DNA of 41,639 bases from Oscillospiraceae bacterium (GTDB lineage: Bacteria > Bacillota > Clostridia > Oscillospirales > Acutalibacteraceae). Location: assembly GCA_902787025.1 (NCBI GenBank), contig CADAER010000010.1:1-41639 (forward strand). Reading direction: 5' to 3'. The translations under genes and the position numbers were made by a program. Positions 1 to 6,263 of this stretch are shown here, piece by piece. Each line of letters begins with the position of its first letter. The stretch's first letter is position 1. The notes under the pieces are model-generated. The model did no database searches. It worked only from the letters and a program-made list of their open reading frames with translations, and was not told where the DNA came from.

Positions 1-2
1 TT

Positions 3-32
3 GAGACGGTGGTCTCGCTGTTTAAGGTGTAA
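3..32 (+). CDS. 3' end of an upstream gene (partial)
   Basis: An open frame enters from the window edge, reads ETVVSLFKV and stops at TAA 30-32, one base before the ATG at 34. The next gene's ribosome binding site (AAGGTG) lies inside these last codons. That tight packing is typical of consecutive operon genes, so this is probably the tail of a real upstream gene. Only about ten residues are visible and no family can be named. Confidence 0.35.
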   Translation, partial: ETVVSLFKV

Positions 33-33
33 T

Positions 34-195
34 ATGGCGAATATAATAACCTGCGTTCGAATCATATGCGGTATAGCTTTGCTGTTCTGCCCTGTGTTTT
101 CACCCGCGTTTTATGCTTTGTATGTCACTGCCGGGGTCAGCGATATGCTGGACGGGGCGGTCGCAATATGCGTTAACTTTTTAATTAACGGATAA
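34..195 (+). pseudogene. N-terminal fragment of CDP-alcohol phosphatidyltransferase
   Basis: From the ATG at 34 (AAGGTG site 6 bases upstream) the product begins MANIITCVRI, continues through a hydrophobic segment and reaches SDMLDGAVA. This is the start of the CDP-alcohol phosphatidyltransferase signature D-x2-D-G-x2-A-R, where family members exchange CMP from a CDP-lipid with an alcohol to make phospholipid head groups. Similarity stops at about base 165, just before the expected Arg. The frame then runs into ten unrelated residues and a stop. The remaining metal-binding Asp residues of the family motif are absent, so this piece cannot be active. The matching C-terminal half lies at about 1690-1876, beyond an inserted S66 peptidase gene. 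The family call is by recognition of the motif and flanking residues. Confidence 0.7.
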
Positions 196-258
196 AGGTG
201 CCGTAAACGCGCTTTTCGTTTTTGGAGCAAATCGTGGTATCTTCTCGTCGCCCAATCG

Positions 259-294
259 CCGCAATCCTTTAATTTACAAAGGATTGCGGTTTTT
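259..294 (+). terminator. Rho-independent terminator
   Basis: A perfect 12-bp stem (259-270 with 278-289) around a 7-base loop is followed by five T residues. It would end transcription coming from the left edge or the broken phosphatidyltransferase. It may have arrived with the inserted cassette. Confidence 0.85.
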
Positions 295-457
295 CACTTG
301 ACTTATCTATAGGAAGAGGAATATGCTTCCGTTCCGATTCCAAATATTATGAGATGTTTGGGGTTAATTGATGCTATGCTGTTTAGTCAAAATCAAATAT
401 TAATAGGCAGTAACAATGGTAACAATAGCATTTATGCTAACACTTTTGCGTTTTGCC

Positions 458-486
458 TTGAATGAAAAGCTGAAATATGCTATGAT
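458..486 (+). promoter_or_regulatory. Sigma-A-type promoter for the S66 peptidase gene
   Basis: TTGAAT (458-463) and TATGAT (481-486) are separated by exactly 17 bases, about 90 bases ahead of the ATG at 577. A second weaker pair, TTGACT (298-303) and TATGCT (322-327) with 18 bases between, lies just after the terminator. Near 409-427 the sequence repeats GTAACAAT twice, which could be a binding site but is not recognised. The rest of 196-576 shows no gene. Confidence 0.6.
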
Positions 487-576
487 TTCCTTAAATAATA
501 AGGAAGTTTTTGTTTAATAATCAAATCAACTTACAATTTCAGAATATCATCATTTCTTGAAAGGAAAGATTCCATT

Positions 577-1608
577 ATGCAATTAATTAAACCTCAAAAG
601 TTGAATAATGGTGATACTGTTGCGTTAATCAGCCCTTCATGGGGATGTGCCGGCGCGCCGCGAGTTAAATGGAAATACAAACTTGGTTGTAAGAGACTTG
701 AAGAAATTGGCTTAAATGTTGTTTCAGCGCCAAACGCTCTGAAAGGAGAAACGTATTTACAGAAAAATCCCGAAGCGAGAGCGTATGATGTTATGTGGGC
801 GTTCTCAAATCCGGATGTTAAAGCCGTTATATGTAACATAGGTGGCAACGATACCGAAAGTATTCTTGAATTTATTGATTCAGAAGTAATTCGCAATAAT
901 CCTAAGATTTTTTGCGGGTATTCGGATGCAATGAGTCTGCATCTGTATCTAAATCAACTGGGCTTAATGACATATTATGGGGATAATCTTTTAACCACAA
1001 TCGCTGAACAGAACTGTTGGCATCCATACAGTAAAGATGCTTTTATTAAAGCGTTTTTTGATAATTCGGTTTTTGGAGAGATTAAGCCGTCCGATGAAGT
1101 ATCGTTCAGCGCAAATAATCATACCGATCGAACTTACAAAAAGAAGTATATTAAAAATACAGGTTATAGCATAATTCAGGGAAACGGAGTGGCCTGCGGA
1201 AAACTTATCGGCGGACACGGCGGTATTGTTGAATACGCCGAAAACTCCATAATAAAAATGACCGACTCGGATTTCAGAAACAGGATTCTGTTTTTTGAAG
1301 ATATCGATCAGGTGTGTGATTGTAATTATATACAGCAGTTTTTTCAGCGGTTAGGTCAAAAAGGCTGGCTGCAATTATTAAACGGTATTATTATCGGGCA
1401 AATGAAAATCGGAGAAAACTTTGACAGATTATCCGAAACTGTTAAGAATGTAATCTCGGGAGAATATAATTTGACCGATTTGCCAGTCGTTTACGGCCTT
1501 AATATAGGACATATTTCTCCGATTACGATTATCCCATACGGAGGAGAAGCAAAAATAAGCATTGATAATAACATTCGCTTTGTAATAACGGAAAGCTTAG
1601 TTCGTTAA
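577..1608 (+). CDS. S66 family serine peptidase (LD-carboxypeptidase / MccF-like)
   Basis: This 343-residue protein belongs to peptidase family S66. The family includes LD-carboxypeptidases, which trim the terminal D-Ala of peptidoglycan tetrapeptides in muropeptide recycling, and MccF-type enzymes that give self-immunity to microcin C-like nucleotide peptides. The Ser-Glu-His triad is visible as Ser116 in GYSD, Glu241 in LFFEDID and His312 in GHISP. Length is normal for the family and there is no signal peptide, so it is cytoplasmic. An AAGGA site at 561-565 fixes the ATG. The gene stands alone with its own promoter inside a disrupted phosphatidyltransferase gene, and its sequence is noticeably more AT-rich than the genes to its right, both signs of horizontal arrival. 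Recycling enzyme and antibiotic-immunity enzyme cannot be told apart from sequence alone. Confidence 0.88.
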   Translation: MQLIKPQKLNNGDTVALISPSWGCAGAPRVKWKYKLGCKRLEEIGLNVVSAPNALKGETYLQKNPEARAYDVMWAFSNPDVKAVICNIGGNDTESILEFIDSEVIRNNPKIFCGYSDAMSLHLYLNQLGLMTYYGDNLLTTIAEQNCWHPYSKDAFIKAFFDNSVFGEIKPSDEVSFSANNHTDRTYKKKYIKNTGYSIIQGNGVACGKLIGGHGGIVEYAENSIIKMTDSDFRNRILFFEDIDQVCDCNYIQQFFQRLGQKGWLQLLNGIIIGQMKIGENFDRLSETVKNVISGEYNLTDLPVVYGLNIGHISPITIIPYGGEAKISIDNNIRFVITESLVR

Positions 1609-1689
1609 ATATACACTTACCCCCAATTTTTTTATGATATCCTCAGAATGATTGAATTGTCAAAAGCTTTTAAAACAAAACTGCAAGGA

Positions 1690-1876
1690 AATTGTTGTTT
1701 TGCATACGGTGATGAACAAGGTGACAGGCATACTGCTTTTCGCGCTTCCGCTGACATTGACTGTTATTGATTTGAAATACAGCGGAGCGGCTGTCAGCGC
1801 CGTGGCAACATTCGCGGCGATACAGGAAGGACATCTTATCCGAACGGGTGCGGGCGGCAATAAAAAAGGAGAATAA
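1690..1876 (+). pseudogene. C-terminal fragment of CDP-alcohol phosphatidyltransferase
   Basis: The frame ending at TAA 1874-1876 encodes LHTVMNKVTGILLF, a hydrophobic stretch, then AAIQEGHLIRTG, which I recognise as the C-terminal part of the same CDP-alcohol phosphatidyltransferase family whose N-terminus lies at 34-165. Family-like sequence starts at about 1690. No ribosome binding site or good start precedes it (the frame opens with a TTG at 1652). The central catalytic residues are missing from both pieces, so about 75 codons appear to have been replaced by the S66 cassette. The stop is two bases before the ATG of the next gene, and the AAGGAG site of that gene lies inside this fragment, so the original pair was an operon. 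Confidence 0.65.
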
Positions 1877-1878
1877 TC

Positions 1879-3264
1879 ATGGATATTTTTTTCATCGTCA
1901 TAAAAACGGTTCTCGTTTATCTTACGGTGCTGGGTCTGGGCAGCATCGGGCTTGCGCCGATGACGGAAGGCGGCGATTTTCCGCCCTCGGAGACGGCTGA
2001 ACCCGGCGACACGGAAAAATTCATACAGATTGACGCCGCCGACACGGGAATTGACACATTCAATCCGGGTTCCATAAACGGCGGATATCATTACGGACCG
2101 TCGATGATTCTCAACAGGGACGGGAGCATAGACCTGTGGAGCGCCGCGAACGGACCGGGCGACATTGTGGATGTTGTCACATACAGCCGTCTGGTTGACG
2201 GGGGCGCGAAACGCACGAAAGAGGTTGTCGCTCTCAAGCCCACATCCGAGACCGAGGACGCAAAATGGACCTGCGACCCCGGCGTAGTCAAATTCGGCGG
2301 TTACTACTATATCGGCTACACCTCGACGACGGACGAACGCGGGACGGACAACAGCGTTTATGTCGCTCGAAGCAAAAATCCGTGCGGGCCTTTCACGGAA
2401 AAATGGACGGGCAGCGGATGGGGAATTTCCCCCGTTGTTCCGCTGATAAAATACACGGGCAATCCCGACGCTTTCGGAGCGGGCGAGCCTTCTTTCGTGG
2501 TTATGGGCGACACGCTTTTCATCTATTATTCATACGATGAGGCGAACTCGACCACGAGGGTCGCGACGGCGGACGCGACGGATGAGAACTGGCCCGCGAC
2601 GCTTGAATATCACGGCGAATGTCTGCCCGCGAAGAATTCGGGAGACTCGGCCGACGTCAAATATTCCGATGAGTTCGGCAGGTTTGTTGCCGTATTTACC
2701 GAAAAGCGCTTTTCGGACGAAAGCTATGTCGCCGTGTGGGAATCCTTTGACGGCATTAATTTCCGCCGCAGCGGATTCGTAAAGACGAACACGGCGAAAA
2801 AGCTTCACAACTGCGGCATTTCGGGCAGGGCGGACGGTCATATCGGAAAGGGCGACCCCGTTTATCTCTCATACGCCTACGGCTCCGACTGGGGCAACTG
2901 GCCGACGAGGCTTCACAAGGTCAGCCTTTCTCTCGCGGACGCTCCGAAGCTTGACGACACCGCCGTACAGAATATTGAAATGCCCGTAAACCGCCGCGCG
3001 CCGAAGGCTGTTCCCGAGGTGACGATGATAAAGGCGGAAAAGCAGGTTTACCGCATTGAGAAGAGCGAAAGACTTACGGTTATGGCGATGGATTCGGACG
3101 GCTTTGTGTTCCCCGTCCTTTTCGGCGCGACCTTTGACGGCTACGACGAAAACGTGATAAGGATTTCGGGCGGAAGAATTTACGCTGTCGGGACGGGTGA
3201 AACGAGAGTTTTCGTTCACCGGAACGGTCTGGAAGGCGAGTTTTACGTTTACGCGGAAAGATAA
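1879..3264 (+). CDS. Membrane-anchored beta-propeller (GH43-like fold) surface protein with Ig-like tail
   Basis: The 461-residue product starts with a hydrophobic segment (about residues 4-27) that acts as signal or membrane anchor. A region of about 340 residues follows with repeating beta strands and phrases such as GGYYYIGYTST, GPFTEKW and GEPSFVVMGDTLFIYYS. This pattern is typical of the five-bladed propeller shared by glycoside hydrolase families 43, 62 and 32. Residues about 385-461 look like a small bacterial Ig-like domain. I cannot assign catalytic acids securely, so whether it cleaves glycans or only binds them is open. A strong AAGGAG site at 1866-1871 supports the start. A terminator follows at 3398, and the stretch 3265-3397 shows nothing else. 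Confidence 0.7.
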   Translation: MDIFFIVIKTVLVYLTVLGLGSIGLAPMTEGGDFPPSETAEPGDTEKFIQIDAADTGIDTFNPGSINGGYHYGPSMILNRDGSIDLWSAANGPGDIVDVVTYSRLVDGGAKRTKEVVALKPTSETEDAKWTCDPGVVKFGGYYYIGYTSTTDERGTDNSVYVARSKNPCGPFTEKWTGSGWGISPVVPLIKYTGNPDAFGAGEPSFVVMGDTLFIYYSYDEANSTTRVATADATDENWPATLEYHGECLPAKNSGDSADVKYSDEFGRFVAVFTEKRFSDESYVAVWESFDGINFRRSGFVKTNTAKKLHNCGISGRADGHIGKGDPVYLSYAYGSDWGNWPTRLHKVSLSLADAPKLDDTAVQNIEMPVNRRAPKAVPEVTMIKAEKQVYRIEKSERLTVMAMDSDGFVFPVLFGATFDGYDENVIRISGGRIYAVGTGETRVFVHRNGLEGEFYVYAER

Positions 3265-3397
3265 AGCGCTTTCTTGCGGCAAAAAGACGCAAAACGGAAG
3301 CGGGATAAACAGAAAGGCTTTTCTGCCGCGTGTTTATAAAGCGACATCTGATGTAAGAGAGTATGACAAAAGGATAATTGCGGTTTCATAAAATAAA

Positions 3398-3423
3398 CCC
3401 TGCCTGACGGCAGGGTGTTTTTT
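3398..3423 (+). terminator. Rho-independent terminator
   Basis: A 7-bp stem, CCCTGCC (3398-3404) with GGCAGGG (3409-3415), has a 4-base loop and a T-rich tail. It ends the propeller gene, just before the convergent hydrolase gene on the other strand. Confidence 0.85.
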
Positions 3424-3458
3424 ATATGGTGATGGGGGTTCTGCGTTGCGGGAGCGGG

Positions 3459-5168
3459 TCAGTCGGAAGAGAAAACGAGGTTGAAGAGTTTTTTGAACCA
3501 GATGAAACGGGAGATGACTGCCGCGCGTATTTCTCCGAAAATGCCGTCGGGATGGTCGATTTCATAATCGGGCTCCCAGTTTTCGGTGTCGCAGTTTTCC
3601 GCTGTCATAACGGATATTTCGCCGTCGCCCGCGTTGTCGGGATTCGTACGGGAATAGACGACGAATCTTGACGGCCAGCAGCCGTTCGCGACGGTTACCG
3701 CCTCTTTTGACGACGCGATATCGTAGAGAAGGCGCAGTTCCCAGTCGGACCAGCAGGAGTGAGTGGAGTTTTTGATAAACCAGGTGCTTTCGGGGAAGAG
3801 GCAGGCGGAGGCGTCAATCTGACCGTCGGGTGAAAGATAAGCGCCGTAACCCGCCGCCCTGCGTTCTTCGAGATAATCCGCGGACAGGTCTTCGTATATT
3901 GTTCCCGTCACCGCGCCGAAGGAGGAGCGGCGTACGGATGAAAACTGGTCGGACACGAGATAATTTGTTTTGCAGGTGGGCAGAGTCTGGAAGCCGTATT
4001 TTGAGACGACGCCGAAATGAACGCCGTTTTCGACAGTCGAGGTGAGAATTTCGGGGACTCTGCTGCGCACGAGGCGGTCGTAATTGTCGAGTTTTTCGAT
4101 AAGGCCCGCGTATTCGGCGCGCTTTTTGCTGCCCTCGGGGCCGAAAACATACTCCTTCGCTGTCGGGTAATCCTCTTTTGAGACGCAAGCCCAGTAGTTG
4201 GGCCAGGTGAAGAAGGTGGAGAGGGCGAGCGCGGAGGTGACTCCCTTTACAAGCTTTTTGTAAAGCACGCGCTTCGGGAAGATGAGGGTCGTGTCGAGGG
4301 CGCCCGTGCCGTCGAGCATTTCAAGAGTGATATTCACGAATTCGCCGACATCGAACATACCGATTGCTTCGCAGTCGCGAAGGAGGCGGTTGATTGCGGG
4401 AAAATCGACGGTGAATTTGCCGCTTATCGGGTCGCTTATCATCTCCGCTCCCGCGACGACGCTTCCGTCAAAGGCGACGCCTCTGATATGCTCCGCCGCG
4501 TGTTCGGGGTAAAGGGCGAGGTAGGCGGTCACGACGTTTGTGCCGAGGCAGCTTGCGACGATTCCCGCCTGACTGCAGCCTGTGGAGGCTAAGATGTCGT
4601 CAATGTAGGACTTTAACTCCGCCGCGGTTTCGATGGGGTCGAGCCGCCAGTCGTAATAGAACCAGTATCTGTCGTGCACATAATACTTCACGCCCTCCGG
4701 CGTGTACCAGCCCTGGTCGTTGTGCCTTATTCTTTCCATCTTTTCGGCGCGTTCGGGACGGATGGACGTTCCGTACTGCGGGTTGCCGTTTTTGTCGAGC
4801 AGGGAGCGCTCGAACAGGTCGGTGATTTCTTTCTGAAGGGCGTCGTAATAGGGGTCCCAGTCATCCCTGAGAACGCCGTCAAGCAGGAAGGGCATGAGGA
4901 TATTCGCGATGGCTTCGAGGGCGTTTTTCGCTTTGATGCCGTTGCCGTCTTTGTTTTTGAGGAGCTTCGCGGCATCCTTGTAGTGAAAGACCTTGTTTCC
5001 GTCTTTGTCGATGAGTTTGTCGCCGTCGCCCGAAATGCGTATTACGGGGATGTCGCTGCAGGACTGAGAAATCCACATCGTTTCCTTTGCCTCCGCCTGT
5101 GAGGAAAAGACGGGCAGAAAAGAAAACGCAAGCAGCAGGGCGAGCGTTTTAAATAAAAACTTTTTCAT
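3459..5168 (-). CDS. Secreted alpha/beta hydrolase, LCAT-like, with Cys at the nucleophile position
   Basis: The 569-residue protein has a clear signal peptide (residues 1-27, SSQAEA before the likely cleavage site). Its layout resembles lecithin:cholesterol acyltransferase-like alpha/beta hydrolases: an N-terminal region with WFYYDWRLDP, then a nucleophile elbow at residues 205-209. The elbow reads A-S-C-L-G, which places Cys207 where esterases normally have Ser. A His candidate is His470 in NSTHSCWSDW, and acid candidates are Asp448 or Asp452. The C-terminus (about 548-569) is an amphipathic, aromatic-rich tail. An AAGGAG site precedes the ATG. Substrate is unknown; a lipid or surface ester is only an inference from the fold. 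It is monocistronic, between a convergent neighbour and a repeat-rich spacer. Confidence 0.65.
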   Translation of the reverse strand: MKKFLFKTLALLLAFSFLPVFSSQAEAKETMWISQSCSDIPVIRISGDGDKLIDKDGNKVFHYKDAAKLLKNKDGNGIKAKNALEAIANILMPFLLDGVLRDDWDPYYDALQKEITDLFERSLLDKNGNPQYGTSIRPERAEKMERIRHNDQGWYTPEGVKYYVHDRYWFYYDWRLDPIETAAELKSYIDDILASTGCSQAGIVASCLGTNVVTAYLALYPEHAAEHIRGVAFDGSVVAGAEMISDPISGKFTVDFPAINRLLRDCEAIGMFDVGEFVNITLEMLDGTGALDTTLIFPKRVLYKKLVKGVTSALALSTFFTWPNYWACVSKEDYPTAKEYVFGPEGSKKRAEYAGLIEKLDNYDRLVRSRVPEILTSTVENGVHFGVVSKYGFQTLPTCKTNYLVSDQFSSVRRSSFGAVTGTIYEDLSADYLEERRAAGYGAYLSPDGQIDASACLFPESTWFIKNSTHSCWSDWELRLLYDIASSKEAVTVANGCWPSRFVVYSRTNPDNAGDGEISVMTAENCDTENWEPDYEIDHPDGIFGEIRAAVISRFIWFKKLFNLVFSSD

Positions 5169-5229
5169 TTAAGTTCTCCTTGAATATGCGTCGGAAGTTA
5201 TGATGATTTGTCATACATAATTGTATTAT

Positions 5230-5257
5230 ATTATATAACATTGATAAGGGCTGTAAC
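5230..5257 (-). promoter_or_regulatory. Possible promoter of the LCAT-like hydrolase
   Basis: Read on the minus strand, GTTACA (5257-5252) and TATAAT (5235-5230) are 16 bases apart, about 60 bases before the start at 5168. The -10 box matches consensus and sits in an AT-rich run with overlapping alternatives. The -35 box is a weak match. Confidence 0.45.
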
Positions 5258-5310
5258 TACCTTTAAGGAATTATAGAAAATTTTTTGCGCGGGGTGAGGG
5301 GGGACTGAAC

Positions 5311-5406
5311 TCCTCCGCCTCGCGTGGCTCGGCACCTCCCCTGTGAGGGGAGGCTTACTCCCTCCGTCTCGCCTGCGGCGAGCCACCTCCCCCAAAGGAG
5401 GAGGCT
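5311..5406. repeat. Composite intergenic repeat, two tandem units
   Basis: Two related units (5311-5354 and 5359-5406) share the pattern CTCCGYCT, a short stem such as CTCGCCTGCGGCGAG, CCACCTCCC and a closing GGGAGGCT or GGAGGAGGCT. The same modules occur at 12195, 15095 and 41478. They lie only between genes and carry no open frame. Each unit can fold into hairpins. Confidence 0.75.
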
Positions 5407-5461
5407 GTGTTTTTTTGGGGATTGAGGGGATTTGAGGGGGATAAGGTTAAGGACGCGAGGT

Positions 5462-5541
5462 ATCTTAATGCAATCTTAAACCGTGTTAACGGGAATTTAA
5501 TGCTTTGTGCGGTTTAATCTTAATGATGCCGCGGATATAAT
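5462..5541 (+). promoter_or_regulatory. TTAA direct-repeat ladder with promoter (PhoP/PhoB-box-like)
   Basis: TTAA tetrads begin at 5465, 5476, 5486 and 5497, that is at 11, 10 and 11 base steps, so they lie on one face of the helix. Two more follow at 5514 and 5520. A consensus -10 box TATAAT lies at 5536-5541, 17 bases after TTTAAT (5513-5518), and the ATG at 5586 is 45 bases downstream. Helically phased repeats overlapping the -35 region are the layout of PhoB/PhoP-type response-regulator sites. The identity of the regulator is an inference. Confidence 0.45.
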
Positions 5542-5585
5542 AAGGGCATACCGAAGCAAAAAAACAAAAACAAAGGAGAATGAAA

Positions 5586-6152
5586 ATGAAAAAACTTACG
5601 GCATTTATACTGGCGGCGGCTCTTCTTTTTTCGTTGCGCGCAGGCGTTCCTGTTTCGGCGGACGGAGAAGCGACGGCGACGGGAACCGAACCGCTGACCG
5701 TTTATTATGTCACTCAGGCGGAATTTGAACAAATCCGCGACGAAATAATCAATGAAATGTCGAAATCGAAGGATGAAGACGTCGAAAGCAGCGCTTACTC
5801 AATGGGTGACAGCCTCCTGCAGCCTCTGCTGGCGCCGCTCACACTGTTCGCCCCTATTGTCGGACCGTTGTATGCTCTGGATTGTCTTATGTCCCCCATA
5901 TTCGGAGTTGCGGATTTTTTCCGCGCGCTTTTTGACAAAGCCGGTTTTGAGCTGAACAAAGATAAAATGTATAAAGAGTTTTCGGTCGATAACCTCTGTG
6001 CCGCGGTTCTGCCCGAGTATGCCGTAACAGACGGCACCGATGACACGGAGACAGAACCCGTAATTATCGGATATATGTATTTTATCGAGTATAAAGAAGC
6101 GGACGCGCCCGTCCCCGACGGATGCATCCCTGTCGCGATAAAAACCGCGTAA
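5586..6152 (+). CDS. Small exported protein of unknown function
   Basis: The 188-residue product has a signal peptide (MKKLTAFILAAALLFSLRAG, cleavage near VSA). A second in-frame ATG at 5580 is only one base after the AAAGGAG site, so 5586 is the better start. After a short polar segment containing EFEQIRDEIINEM there is a hydrophobic block (about residues 70-105, rich in PLL, APIVGPLY and MSPIFG) that could insert in a membrane, then a conserved-looking DNLCAAVLPEY and a polar C-terminus. I do not recognise the family. The upstream TTAA ladder suggests response-regulator control. A perfect 8-bp inverted repeat surrounds the stop codon itself (6142-6160). Confidence 0.65.
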   Translation: MKKLTAFILAAALLFSLRAGVPVSADGEATATGTEPLTVYYVTQAEFEQIRDEIINEMSKSKDEDVESSAYSMGDSLLQPLLAPLTLFAPIVGPLYALDCLMSPIFGVADFFRALFDKAGFELNKDKMYKEFSVDNLCAAVLPEYAVTDGTDDTETEPVIIGYMYFIEYKEADAPVPDGCIPVAIKTA

Positions 6153-6180
6153 CGCGGTTTCCTCATCCGACGCAAGCAAA

Positions 6181-6212
6181 AAAAGGCTGTCTTTTTGCAA
6201 GACAGCCTTTTT
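6181..6212. terminator. Bidirectional terminator between convergent genes
   Basis: A stem of about 13 bp (6181-6193 with 6199-6211) with a 5-base loop has A residues on the left and T residues on the right. It works as an intrinsic terminator in both directions. It ends the exported-protein gene and the minus-strand operon whose last gene stops at 6264. Confidence 0.85.
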
Positions 6213-6263
6213 GCTTTTGTTAAAATTTCATCGCGGGTCCGCGAGTGCGGGCGGGGCGGGAGG

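Noticed and set aside
5580-5585. ATG at 5580 as the start of the small exported protein
   Set aside because: It lies only one base from the AAAGGAG site; the ATG at 5586 has normal spacing and gives a cleaner signal peptide.
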